From JACZST01 sp036985755 (GTDB lineage Bacteria > Actinomycetota > Acidimicrobiia > Spongiisociales > UBA5794): DNA of 52,056 bases. The position numbers and the translations under genes were made by a program. The stretch's first letter is position 1, and every line of letters begins with the position of its first letter. The stretch lies in assembly GCA_036985755.1 (NCBI GenBank), contig BTQG01000003.1, positions 1 through 52,056 on the forward strand, given 5' to 3'. The notes beneath the pieces are model-generated. The model did no database searches, had not been told where the DNA came from, and saw nothing but the letters and a program-made list of their open reading frames with translations. Positions 38,922-46,998 of this stretch are shown here, in pieces.

Positions 38922-39710
38922 TTAGGAAATTCTCGACAGCTCGCTCAAAGCAGCGGCGAGCCGAGGACGGGCTGCGGCGAGCGCCGTAGAGGCCCGCGTC
39001 TCGCGGTCCCTCGCCGCGGCGAGCGCGGCACCTTGCCCCGTCGCCTCCGGCGATCCGGATTCGGCAGCGTGGGTCGCGTGGCGCGCATCGGATCGCTCGA
39101 TCGTTGCTGCGTACGTCTCTTTCAAGGAACCGACGGTGCTCTGAGCGGCACGCAGCGCCGGCGAGTTGGGACCCGCTGCCGCCTCCAATGCGTAGAGATC
39201 GGATGTGGCTGTGTCTATTCGAGTGCTGAGTTGGCCCCATATCCGAGCAGATTCGGCGTCCGTAGCGTCACCAGCGGTTCCCTCGAACTCGGCATCGCCA
39301 TGCCAGATCGCGAGCTGCTCGGTGAGGTTGTCGTACAGCCACCGCGACCCCGCATACCCGCTCTGAGCTTGGGTCCTCCACAGCGGCACCACCGGAGTCG
39401 CCGGCGTCTTCTTTCTCCTACCGGCGAACAGGGCGATGATCAGGATGGCCAGAGCGCCCAGAACGATCAGCAGCACCCACCACGGCGTGTCCCCGGTGTC
39501 GGTGTCCGGAGCCACCGTGGTTTCCGCAGGAGGGGCAGTCGTCTCCGGGGGCGCAGTCGTCTCCGGGGGCGCAGTCGTCTCCGGTGCGTCTGGGGTGGTC
39601 GGCTCCACGGTGGGGCCGGTGCCTCCTCCTGTATCACCGCAGCCGGCAACCACGCCACCGACGATCATCAGCACGGCAAAGACCAATCCGATTCGCACCC
39701 ACCTCGACAT
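38922..39710 (-). CDS. Lipoprotein with Thr/Pro-rich linker and one extra membrane segment
   Basis: 262 residues from the ATG at 39710 behind AAGGGG. Signal peptide 1-23 with lipobox VAGC (Cys24). A Thr/Pro repeat follows (PETTAPPETTAPPETTAPP), then a transmembrane segment (WWVLLIVLGALAILIIALFA) with a basic stop RRKK. The C-terminal 150 residues are helical (LYALEAAAGPNSPALRAAQS, AARDRETRASTALAAARPRL). No family is recognised. The combination of a lipid anchor and a second helix puts the Thr/Pro linker outside and the helical domain inside the cell. It is convergent with the dehydratase gene. Confidence 0.75.
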   Translation of the reverse strand: MSRWVRIGLVFAVLMIVGGVVAGCGDTGGGTGPTVEPTTPDAPETTAPPETTAPPETTAPPAETTVAPDTDTGDTPWWVLLIVLGALAILIIALFAGRRKKTPATPVVPLWRTQAQSGYAGSRWLYDNLTEQLAIWHGDAEFEGTAGDATDAESARIWGQLSTRIDTATSDLYALEAAAGPNSPALRAAQSTVGSLKETYAATIERSDARHATHAAESGSPEATGQGAALAAARDRETRASTALAAARPRLAAALSELSRIS

Positions 39711-39788
39711 GTCACCCCTTAGGATTCGAAGGCGCCGCAGTGTATGGAGCGAAGCTCGCCAACTGCGAACCAGAAGGTTCCCTGGAGA

Positions 39789-39813
39789 CGCCTCGGCCAT
39801 GGCTGCCGAGGCG
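39789..39813 (-). terminator. Nine-base-pair hairpin after thiI
   Basis: CGCCTCGGC and GCCGAGGCG flank a seven-base loop, 24 bases past the thiI stop. No T-tract follows on the minus strand, so rho-independent termination is only possible. Confidence 0.45.
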
Positions 39814-39836
39814 ACCGTCGGCAATCGATACGCGCC

Positions 39837-41003
39837 CTACACAGCCCCCGGCATCCAGTCGCTGAGTTGGAAGGTCTTCCTGGTGGTCACTGCGTGCTCC
39901 ATCACTTCGTCCGGGACATCGGCAACCGATCGGGCAACGGCGGCTTCGCCGGCGCCGGTAGCTACGGGCTGCCCCTCCGACAGGTCGCATACCTCCCTGG
40001 CTCGAGCGGAGATCTCGGCGGTTCCGATCGCCCTTGCCCTGTCGATGATGGCCTCCTTCGGCATGCCGAGCAGCGGCCGGAGCAGAGGCGTCGGCGACTG
40101 GTTGGACACCGCCACCAGGTGTGGCAGCGTTTGGCTGGAGACCTGTCCCAGAGCGTCGCCGGTTACGAGCGCCTGGATGCCACGTTCCCCGGCGATCGTC
40201 GATGCCGCCCGAGCCATGAGAACCTTCAGCGCGACCTGCCGCATGCGCGGCGCGACGTGGCCGACGAGTGCGTCCCTCACCGGCTCGAAGTCGACCAGGT
40301 GCACGACGGGATCGGTGCCGTAACCCCACCGCTCCCACATCGATCGAGCAACTGCCAGCGCGTGATCTGATTGGGCACAGTTCAACGTGAAGTGCACGTA
40401 GTCGACCGGGCACCCGCGAGACATCATCATCCATGCCGCGACGATCGAATCGAACCCGCCGGAGACGAGGCCGAGCACGCGCCCTTGACTGCCAATGGGC
40501 AGACCACCTGGGCCCTTGTGGTGCTGGGCGATGAGGAATGCCCGGTCGTCGAGGACGGTGACGTTGACCCACTCGTCCGGGTCGTCGAGGTAGACCGTCC
40601 CGCCCGCCTCAACCAACAGCGCCCCGGCGCGTGAGGCCAGGTCGTACGACCGCCACTCATGCCGGCCACGGCGCTTGACCCGCACCCCGAACGTCTTGCC
40701 TCGCACCCGGTCGGCCGATCGCACCGCGATCTCCGCCGCCAGGGTGTCGAGGTCTTCGGCAGGCACCTCTTCGACGATATCGATCGAGGCGGTTCCGAAG
40801 ACCCTGGTCGCGACGTCGACGATGGCATCGCCGTTCCCATCCGGGAACAGCGCGAAACGATGCGTGCCGAGGCGCTCGACGGGCCCGTCATACCCGACGT
40901 TGTCGAGGGCTTCGCCCAGGTTGGCGAGCACGCGTTTGATCATCCGCGGCTGGGTGCGGCGAGATTTGAGAAAGATGTCCCCGGACAGGGTGATGTGGAT
41001 CAT
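39837..41003 (-). CDS. thiI: tRNA 4-thiouridine synthase ThiI
   Basis: 388 residues: ferredoxin-like plus THUMP domain (SGDIFLKSRRTQPRMIKRVL, FGVRVKRRGRHEWRSYDLAS) and a PP-loop ATPase domain with LVSGGFDSIVAAWMMMSRGC. LVTGDALGQVSSQTLPHLVA and the catalytic Cys in REVCDLSEGQPV are present. It adds sulfur to tRNA U8 and, in some bacteria, supplies sulfur for the thiamine thiazole. The C-terminal rhodanese domain of the E. coli protein is missing, as in many other ThiI proteins, so sulfur must come from another carrier. Starts ATG at 41003. Confidence 0.94.
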   Translation of the reverse strand: MIHITLSGDIFLKSRRTQPRMIKRVLANLGEALDNVGYDGPVERLGTHRFALFPDGNGDAIVDVATRVFGTASIDIVEEVPAEDLDTLAAEIAVRSADRVRGKTFGVRVKRRGRHEWRSYDLASRAGALLVEAGGTVYLDDPDEWVNVTVLDDRAFLIAQHHKGPGGLPIGSQGRVLGLVSGGFDSIVAAWMMMSRGCPVDYVHFTLNCAQSDHALAVARSMWERWGYGTDPVVHLVDFEPVRDALVGHVAPRMRQVALKVLMARAASTIAGERGIQALVTGDALGQVSSQTLPHLVAVSNQSPTPLLRPLLGMPKEAIIDRARAIGTAEISARAREVCDLSEGQPVATGAGEAAVARSVADVPDEVMEHAVTTRKTFQLSDWMPGAV

Positions 41004-41080
41004 TGCGTCACATGGTCAACGGTCGAGGGTCCATGCCAGTGTACGCAACGGCGGCGGTTTCTGGCCGCGTTGCGCCTCGT

Positions 41081-43027
41081 TCACATCCAGCGCGGAGACG
41101 TCGTCACCTCGACGAGTGCAGGGCCGTCGGTCACCGCCAGTGCTTCGCTCAGCTTTGATTCGAGATCTGCGGGATCGTCGACTCTAAACCCTCGCCCGCC
41201 GCACAACTCGGCGTAGGCGGCGAAATCTGGATTCACCAGCCCGGTCTGCCAAACGGGGCGCAGTGCCGATACCTGCTCCCTGCTGATCTTTGCCAGCTCA
41301 TCGTTGTTGAGCACGATGTGCAGGATCTGCATCCCGTATTTGACCGCCGTCGTGAACTCGGCCAGATATTGACCGAGGCCACCATCTCCCGAGATCGAGA
41401 TCACCTTCCTGTGGTCCCCAACGGCGGCCCACGCCCCCAGCGCCGCGGGCAGGGCAAAACCGATCGATCCAAGGTACCCCGACATCAGCACGTCTTGCTC
41501 GCCGTGACACTCGAAATAGTGCCCGAAGGCGTAGGTGTTGTTCCCAACATCGACGGCGAGCACCGCATCGTCGGGGACAAGACCGTCGAGAACCCCGAAG
41601 AGCCGGGCAGGATGCATACGACCGTCGGCGTCGACGAGCCCCGCTCTTCGTTCCTTCTCTGTACGCCACAGCGCCCAGCGGTGGGCCAGCCTCGCTCGTC
41701 GCTCGGGACGCTCGGTCGCGGGAACCGTTTCGCGCAGCGCGGTCACCGTGCTCCGGATATCTCCCCATACTGCGACCTCGACCGGGTGAAACTTGCCGAG
41801 CGTTCCCCGGTCGAAGTCGACCTGGATCGTCCGCTTCTTCTCCGAGATACCGGTGTGGTGCGCGAACGAGGCGCCGAGGACCAGCAGTACGTCGGCATGA
41901 CCCATGGCGGCCGCAGCAACCCTGGTTCCCGACCGTCCCAGGGTCCCGGTGGCGAGTGGATGGTCGTCGGCGACCAGGCCCTTCGCCTTGAAGGTGGTGA
42001 TGAGCGGAGCGTCGAGATGCTCGGCCAACGCGATCACATCGCTTCGAGACTGCCGTGCCCCGTTTCCGGCGATGATCACCGGGCGCTCGGACCCGGCGAG
42101 CAGCTCCACCGCCCGAGCCAATTCGGTTTCTGGTGGTCGGATCGTGGAGTTGGCGACCCTTCCCGCCATGGGCCGGGGCGGTGGATCGACAAGTCCCTTC
42201 ATCTCCTGAACCTCGTCGGGAAAGATCAGATGAGCGACGGACCGGTCGACGATCGCATGTTTGAGCGCAAGTGCCATCAGCTCGGTCGCGTTCGACGGAG
42301 TCAGCACCGTCTGGCTCCACCCGGCCACGGCGGCGAAGGCCTCCGACAGGGGTATCTCCTGGAAAGCGCCGGGGCCCAGTACCTGGGTGTTGACCTGGCC
42401 GGTGAGGGCAATGGTCGGCGAGCGGTCGACGTTGGCGTCCCAAAGACCGGTCAGCAGGTTGGTGGCCCCCGGGCCTGCAATAGAGAAACAGACTGCGGGG
42501 CGCCCGGTCAGCTTGCCGTACGCGGAGGCGGCAAAGGCGGCAGCACCTTCGTGCCGAATGGCGAAGAAGGTCAACCGGCCGTCTGCTTCGGCTTTGCGGA
42601 AGGCGTCGGCGAGACCCAGATTCGAATGACCGACCATGCCGAACACGGTGTCGACGCCCCACTCGGTCAGGACATCGACCATCTGATCCATGAGGGTGGG
42701 CTCTTCATGAATCGTGGGAAGCTCGACGAAGACGCCACCGTCGCGCTGCTCGATGGCGTACGGTGTCGCCGCGTCATCGTATCCCTCGTCCGGAGCCTCT
42801 CCGGTGATCGGGTCGTACTCGTAACCGTGCCAGGGACAGATCACCCATCCGTCCTCGATCGTGCCCTCCCCCAGCGGCCCACCCTGGTGCGGGCAGCGGT
42901 TGTCGAGTGCGCCCAGCCCGCGTTCGATGCGAGCCAAACAAACGGCGCGGCCGCCGACGATGACCTCCGTCACCTCGTCGATCCTCAGATCCCCAACCTC
43001 GACCTCGTGCCAGGCCGTGTCGCTCAC
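41081..43027 (-). CDS. Rieske-ThDP fusion enzyme (pyruvate oxidase/acetolactate synthase-like)
   Basis: 648 residues. Residues 1-105 form a Rieske [2Fe-2S] domain (RCPHQGG: Cys45, His47; CPWHGYE: Cys64, His67). From residue 112 a complete three-domain ThDP enzyme follows: the Pyr domain has the activating Glu160 in FAIRHEGAAAFAASAYGKL and IAGPGATNLLTGLWDANVDR, and the middle domain is RPVIIAGNGA. The PP domain has SISGDGGLGQYLAEF (about 545-560) ending in NN, the ThDP-magnesium motif. The ThDP part is closest to pyruvate oxidases (GPGAFQEIPLSEAF). Oxidative decarboxylation of a 2-oxo acid with electrons passed to the tethered cluster is inference. The GTG start overlaps the 65-residue gene in GTGA. 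Confidence 0.88.
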   Translation of the reverse strand: MSDTAWHEVEVGDLRIDEVTEVIVGGRAVCLARIERGLGALDNRCPHQGGPLGEGTIEDGWVICPWHGYEYDPITGEAPDEGYDDAATPYAIEQRDGGVFVELPTIHEEPTLMDQMVDVLTEWGVDTVFGMVGHSNLGLADAFRKAEADGRLTFFAIRHEGAAAFAASAYGKLTGRPAVCFSIAGPGATNLLTGLWDANVDRSPTIALTGQVNTQVLGPGAFQEIPLSEAFAAVAGWSQTVLTPSNATELMALALKHAIVDRSVAHLIFPDEVQEMKGLVDPPPRPMAGRVANSTIRPPETELARAVELLAGSERPVIIAGNGARQSRSDVIALAEHLDAPLITTFKAKGLVADDHPLATGTLGRSGTRVAAAAMGHADVLLVLGASFAHHTGISEKKRTIQVDFDRGTLGKFHPVEVAVWGDIRSTVTALRETVPATERPERRARLAHRWALWRTEKERRAGLVDADGRMHPARLFGVLDGLVPDDAVLAVDVGNNTYAFGHYFECHGEQDVLMSGYLGSIGFALPAALGAWAAVGDHRKVISISGDGGLGQYLAEFTTAVKYGMQILHIVLNNDELAKISREQVSALRPVWQTGLVNPDFAAYAELCGGRGFRVDDPADLESKLSEALAVTDGPALVEVTTSPRWM

Positions 43028-43221
43028 GCGCCGCGGTATTCGTCGACGGTGACCTGGCGCTCGGTGCAGGCTGTTCGCGCAGAAGGCTCGCATCCGACAC
43101 CCAGTAGTTCGATCTCCGATGGGTTACGCGGCTCGGTCATCGGCCAGGGCCATGCCCGCCCTGTGAAAAATTCCGCAGGCGCCGGTGCCCACCCCATCCG
43201 ATCGGTCGCTATGAATTGCAT
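43024..43221 (-). CDS. 65-residue protein coupled to the Rieske-ThDP enzyme
   Basis: ATG at 43221; begins MQFIATDRMGWAPAPAEFFT, then GRAWPWPMTEPRNPSEIELL and GVGCEPSARTACTERQ, ending VDEYRGA. Soluble, rich in Pro and Trp, with two cysteines eight residues apart. No family recognised. Its stop overlaps the fusion enzyme start in GTGA, so the pair should be made together. A cofactor-loading or regulatory role is speculation. It is divergent from the reductase gene across 124 bases. Confidence 0.6.
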   Translation of the reverse strand: MQFIATDRMGWAPAPAEFFTGRAWPWPMTEPRNPSEIELLGVGCEPSARTACTERQVTVDEYRGA

Positions 43222-43279
43222 GGGATGACGCTAGCGCTCCAACGGCCTGCTCCGTCCGGGGAGCCGATCTCGACGGGGA

Positions 43280-43285
43280 TATACT
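43280..43285 (+). promoter_or_regulatory. Possible -10 box (TATACT) for the reductase
   Basis: TATACT stands out in an otherwise GC-rich 124-base divergent gap, 60 bases before the reductase ATG, which itself has GAAGGG four bases upstream. A matching -35 is not clear. Confidence 0.4.
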
Positions 43286-43345
43286 GCGGCGACCGCGGCC
43301 TGGCGATGGTTCTTCGGGGCCGGCGGAGTCGAAACGAAGGGTCGC

Positions 43346-44641
43346 ATGGGACAGTCGATCAGAGTTCACCGCCGTGTCCAGGGCGACATCGCCGTATTCA
43401 GCGGCGACCGGTCGCTCACCGGACAAGACGGCGCCGGATATTTCGCAGCCGACGGCACGCCGGACGACGGGAAACTGTCGCACAAGGTGGCACAGCGGTT
43501 CTTCGACGTCGATCCTCAGATCGACTACGTATACGTCGCTTTCAACCACGTCATGGCGAGAAGGAACGAAGGCTGGGATGAAGACTCGCTGGAGGCCGGA
43601 TGCGAGACCCTCGAGGGGTTCTTCGTGTTCTACGACGGCCGGCTCCCCGACATCGACGCCCCCGTTGGTGGCATTGGTCGCGATGTCGAGATGGTCGCCC
43701 CGACCGGTGTCATCGCCGGAGTCCCCGACGAGGAGATCGATGCCCTCAGAACCGAGCACTACAACGCCACCATCAGCTACTTGGACAAGGTCCACGAGGA
43801 CCTCTGGATATTTCGCATCCAACCCGACTACGGCACGCTTGCCTACAAACCCGGGCAATACACCACCTTGGGGCTTGGCTTCTGGGAGCCACGGCTCGAC
43901 GATCAACACGAAGAGCTTGACGACGAGCAGTTGAGAAAGCTGGCACGGCGATCGTATTCGATCAGCAGCTCGATGATCGGGGACGACGGGGAGTTGCTCG
44001 ATCCCGCCGCCGAGACCGCCGTCGAGTTCTACGTGGTGCTTGTGGAGAGCGACTGGCAGGGGACGCCTGCCGTGCTGACGCCTCGTCTGTTCCTCAAAGA
44101 GGAGGGCGACCGGCTGTTCATCGGGCGCAAGGCTGCCGGTCGCTACCGGCTGGACAAGATCGACGACCCCACCGCCGACATCGTCCTGCTCTCCACCGGT
44201 ACCGGAGAGGCCCCAAACAATCGGATGACTCTCGAATTGCTACGGCAGGGACACCAGGGCCGCATCGTTGGGGTGTGCACGGCTCGTTATCTGCGAGACC
44301 TCGCCTACCTGGATACGCACCGCAAGCTGGCGGAGCGCTACGACAACTACGAATACATCCCGCTGACGACCCGCGAGGCGGAAAACGAGGGGCAGAAGGT
44401 GTACATCCAGGACCTGATCGAGTCCGGCGAGCTGCAGGAGATGACCGGCATCGGTCTCGACTCGGAGTCGACCCACGTCTTTCTGTGCGGCAACCCCTTG
44501 ATGATCGGCCTCCCCGAGTGGGACGACGACATCCCGACCTATCCCGAAACCCGTGGTGTCGTTGAGATCCTGTCCGAGCGCGGTTTCAGACTCGACCACG
44601 GCCGTTTCGTGGGCAACATCCATTACGAGGAGTATTGGTAA
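43346..44641 (+). CDS. Ferredoxin-NADP reductase with a novel N-terminal domain
   Basis: 431 residues. From about 138 to the end it is a plant-type ferredoxin-NADP(H) reductase (Fpr group): FAD-binding RRSYSISSS (201-209) with YKPGQYTTLGLG before it, and the NADP-binding STGTGEAPN (283-291). CGNPLMI is also present, and the characteristic C-terminus is FVGNIHYEEYW with terminal aromatic residue as in Fpr. Residues 1-137 are an additional domain (IAVFSGDRSLTGQDGAGYFA, KVAQRFFDVDPQIDYVYVAF) that I cannot assign. It faces away from the Rieske-ThDP pair, suggesting a shared redox task. ATG at 43346. Confidence 0.87.
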   Translation: MGQSIRVHRRVQGDIAVFSGDRSLTGQDGAGYFAADGTPDDGKLSHKVAQRFFDVDPQIDYVYVAFNHVMARRNEGWDEDSLEAGCETLEGFFVFYDGRLPDIDAPVGGIGRDVEMVAPTGVIAGVPDEEIDALRTEHYNATISYLDKVHEDLWIFRIQPDYGTLAYKPGQYTTLGLGFWEPRLDDQHEELDDEQLRKLARRSYSISSSMIGDDGELLDPAAETAVEFYVVLVESDWQGTPAVLTPRLFLKEEGDRLFIGRKAAGRYRLDKIDDPTADIVLLSTGTGEAPNNRMTLELLRQGHQGRIVGVCTARYLRDLAYLDTHRKLAERYDNYEYIPLTTREAENEGQKVYIQDLIESGELQEMTGIGLDSESTHVFLCGNPLMIGLPEWDDDIPTYPETRGVVEILSERGFRLDHGRFVGNIHYEEYW

Positions 44642-44664
44642 AGCTTCGCTTTACCAATACTCCG

Positions 44665-44685
44665 GTATCACGTATTACGCAATAC
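44665..44685. repeat. Heptad array on the 3' side of tRNA-Leu
   Basis: GTATCAC, GTATTAC, GCAATAC in phase, between the reductase stop and the tRNA. Its units are reverse complements of those in the array at 44844, so the two flank the tRNA in opposite orientation. Confidence 0.75.
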
Positions 44686-44691
44686 GGTCCG

Positions 44692-44775
44692 TGTCGGAGA
44701 GAAGACTCGAACTTCCACGGGATTTCTCCCACATGGCCCTCAACCATGCGCGTCTACCAATTCCGCCACTCCGAC
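44692..44775 (-). tRNA. tRNA-Leu (anticodon GAG)
   Basis: 84 bases including A73. Acceptor GTCGGAG pairs with CTCCGAC; the D arm is GCGGAATTGGTAGACGC. The anticodon stem CATGG/CCATG holds loop TTGAGGG, anticodon GAG (reads CUC and CUU). A long variable arm (TGGGAGAAATCCCG) as in all leucine tRNAs precedes the T arm with TTCGAGT. CCA is not encoded. It is flanked on both sides by heptad arrays. Confidence 0.93.
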
Positions 44776-44843
44776 ATGGCCAGCAACTATACCGAGACCG
44801 GATTGACAGTCCCCGGCGCAACCCACCGAATCGCGACGGATTC

Positions 44844-44864
44844 GTAATACGTTGTACGTAATAC
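44844..44864. repeat. Heptad array on the 5' side of tRNA-Leu
   Basis: GTAATAC, GTTGTAC, GTAATAC in phase, just outside the end of the ABC transporter operon. GTAATAC is the exact reverse complement of GTATTAC in the array at 44665. Confidence 0.75.
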
Positions 44865-44869
44865 GGGTC

Positions 44870-45949
44870 CTAGGACCTCAGATCCAACACGGCGCGCTCG
44901 CCACCCATCCAGGTTCCGTCCGGCGCTACCAGATGGCAGGCCACAAACTGCTCATCCCCACGGTCGTCCAGCGGTGGGTGATCGAGGCTTCGGCACACGT
45001 CGGTGGCGAACGGGCAACGTTCGATGAAGCGGCACACCGCCTCTGGATTGATCGCCTTGCTCACGCCGCCGAGGATCTCGACGTCGGGACGGTGGTAGTC
45101 GGGATCCGGCACCGGCACCGCCGACAGCAGGGCCCGCGTATACGGGTGCATGGGGTTCTTCAGCAACTGTTCGGTCGCTGCCAACTCAACGATTTTTCCC
45201 AGGTACATCACCGCGATGCGATCGCACATGTAACGAGCGACGGCAAGATCGTGGGTGATGTACAGGTAGGTGACGCCGAGCTCATCCGCCAACTCTGTCA
45301 TCAACCGCATGATCGAGATCCTGATGCTGACGTCGAGCATCGACGTCGGCTCGTCGGCAACCACCAACGATGGGTTTATGACCAACGCCCGTGCCACCGC
45401 GACCCGCTGTCGCTGACCACCGGAGAGCTCGTGGGGGTACCGGAACAGAAACGACTCGGCGGGGGTGAGCCCGACAAGGGTCAACAGCTCGATCACCCGC
45501 TTCTCTCTGTCCTGGGTGGCACCGATCTTTTGCACGACGAGAGGCTCCGCCACCGCGTCGAACACGGTGCGTCTCGGGTTCATCGATTCGTATGGATCCT
45601 GGAAGATCATCTGGACGTTCTTGCGGAAGTCCTTGCGGTCGGATTTGCTCGTGATCTCGGTGACTTCGACCATCTCGTCGGCGGCCTGGTCTCTGATCTG
45701 GACGGAACCTTCGGTCGCCTCCTCGAGCTTGACCAAGATGCGCCCGGTCGTCGTCTTTCCACAACCCGACTCGCCGACGAGACCGAGGCTGTGGCCGGCC
45801 GTGATCTCGAAGCTGATGCCGTCGACGGCGTGAATGAAATCCGTTGCCTTGCGGAACATGCCCTTGGACACGGGAAACAGCTTGCGCAGCCCCACGACCT
45901 TGATCCGGGTGGCGGGCGGCGTCTCTTCCCGGTCCGTCGTGTCGGTCAT
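44870..45949 (-). CDS. Peptide/nickel ABC transporter ATP-binding protein (OppF/DppF-like)
   Basis: 359 residues from the ATG at 45949. Walker A is GLVGESGCGKTTTGRILVKL, the Q-loop region is MIFQDPYESMNPRRTV, the signature is PHELSGGQRQRVAVARAL, and Walker B is LVVADEPTSMLDVSIR. The C-terminal oligopeptide-transporter extension has the cysteines FIERCPFATDVC, as in OppF/DppF, which carry an iron-sulfur cluster in some members. About 35 residues (ADEMVEVTEITSKSDRKDF) are inserted between Walker A and the Q-loop. Last gene of the operon; overlaps oppD by four bases. Confidence 0.93.
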   Translation of the reverse strand: MTDTTDREETPPATRIKVVGLRKLFPVSKGMFRKATDFIHAVDGISFEITAGHSLGLVGESGCGKTTTGRILVKLEEATEGSVQIRDQAADEMVEVTEITSKSDRKDFRKNVQMIFQDPYESMNPRRTVFDAVAEPLVVQKIGATQDREKRVIELLTLVGLTPAESFLFRYPHELSGGQRQRVAVARALVINPSLVVADEPTSMLDVSIRISIMRLMTELADELGVTYLYITHDLAVARYMCDRIAVMYLGKIVELAATEQLLKNPMHPYTRALLSAVPVPDPDYHRPDVEILGGVSKAINPEAVCRFIERCPFATDVCRSLDHPPLDDRGDEQFVACHLVAPDGTWMGGERAVLDLRS

Positions 45950-46998
45950 GCAGAGGCCGCCTTCATCTCCGGTACCTGCTCGTAGTTCCAACATGCCACC
46001 AGGTGGCCGGGCTCGATCTCTTCCATTGGAGGCTCCTCGGCGGCACATTGCGCTGTGGCGAAGGGGCATCGGGGATGGAAACGGCATCCGGTGGGCGGGC
46101 TCACCAGGTCCGGTGGCTCGCCCTCGAGCGGGCTGAGCTTCAATCGCGGCCCGGTCACCGACGGGGTCGAAGAAAGCAGCAACCAGGCATAGGGGTGGCG
46201 GGGCCGGGCAAAGACATCTTTGGTCAGACCGTGCTCGACGAGCTTTCCTGCGTACATCACGCCGAGGTGATCGGTGATCTCGGCGATCACCGCGATGTCG
46301 TGCGAGATATAGATGATGCTCATGCCGAAGTCGTGCTGGATGCTGCGCAGTTCCTCGAGTACCTGTTCCTGCACGATCACATCCAGCGCGGTGGTCGGCT
46401 CGTCGGCAATGATGAGTTTGGGATCGCATGACAGCGCCATGGCGATGACCGCCCGCTGTTTCATGCCTCCTGAGAACTCATGGGGGTACCGATCCATCAT
46501 CGCCGGGTCGAGGCCCACCAGCTCGAAGAGCTCGGCGATTCGGGCGTTGGCTACGGCCACGGTCGGTTTCGGTTCCCAGTGCAAATCGATGGCTTCGCGG
46601 ATTTGATCGCCGATCCGATACACCGGATTCCATGAGTTCATTGCCCCCTGGAACACCATGGCGACATCGGTCCACCGCCGCCGCCGCATCTGCTCGTCGG
46701 AGAGCTCGAGCAGGTTGTCCCCGTCGAGCACGATCTTCCCTGCCTGGATCTCGGCGTTTTCTGGCAGCAGCCGCATCAGCGACATGGCGATCGAGGTCTT
46801 GCCACAGCCGGACTCGCCAACGAGCCCGAGTGACTCACCACGGCCGATGGTGAAACTGACGTCTTGGACCGCAGAGACGTAGCCATCCTTGGTCCGGTAA
46901 TTCATGATGAGATGCTCGACCTCGAGGATCGGACCGGCGCCTCTCGCTTGCTCACCCTTTTCCGGTTCGCCGGCGACCGTCGACAGATCGGTCGTCAT
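45946..46998 (-). CDS. Peptide/nickel ABC transporter ATP-binding protein (OppD/DppD-like)
   Basis: 350 residues. Walker A is GLVGESGCGKTSIAMSLMRL, the Q-loop region is VAMVFQGAMNSWNPVYRIGD, the signature is PHEFSGGMKQRAVIAMALS, and Walker B is LIIADEPTTALDVIVQEQ. The C-terminal CRFHPRCPFATAQC is the oligo-HPY-type extension. It pairs with the OppF-like protein as the heterodimeric motor. The ATG overlaps the permease stop by four bases (ATGA). Confidence 0.93.
   Translation of the reverse strand: MTTDLSTVAGEPEKGEQARGAGPILEVEHLIMNYRTKDGYVSAVQDVSFTIGRGESLGLVGESGCGKTSIAMSLMRLLPENAEIQAGKIVLDGDNLLELSDEQMRRRRWTDVAMVFQGAMNSWNPVYRIGDQIREAIDLHWEPKPTVAVANARIAELFELVGLDPAMMDRYPHEFSGGMKQRAVIAMALSCDPKLIIADEPTTALDVIVQEQVLEELRSIQHDFGMSIIYISHDIAVIAEITDHLGVMYAGKLVEHGLTKDVFARPRHPYAWLLLSSTPSVTGPRLKLSPLEGEPPDLVSPPTGCRFHPRCPFATAQCAAEEPPMEEIEPGHLVACWNYEQVPEMKAASA

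Noticed and set aside
41318..43228. Plus-strand open frame of over 600 codons opposite the Rieske-ThDP gene
   Set aside because: High-GC antisense shadow; its translation is low-complexity Arg/Gly-rich with no recognisable domain, whereas the minus frame has full ThDP and Rieske motifs.
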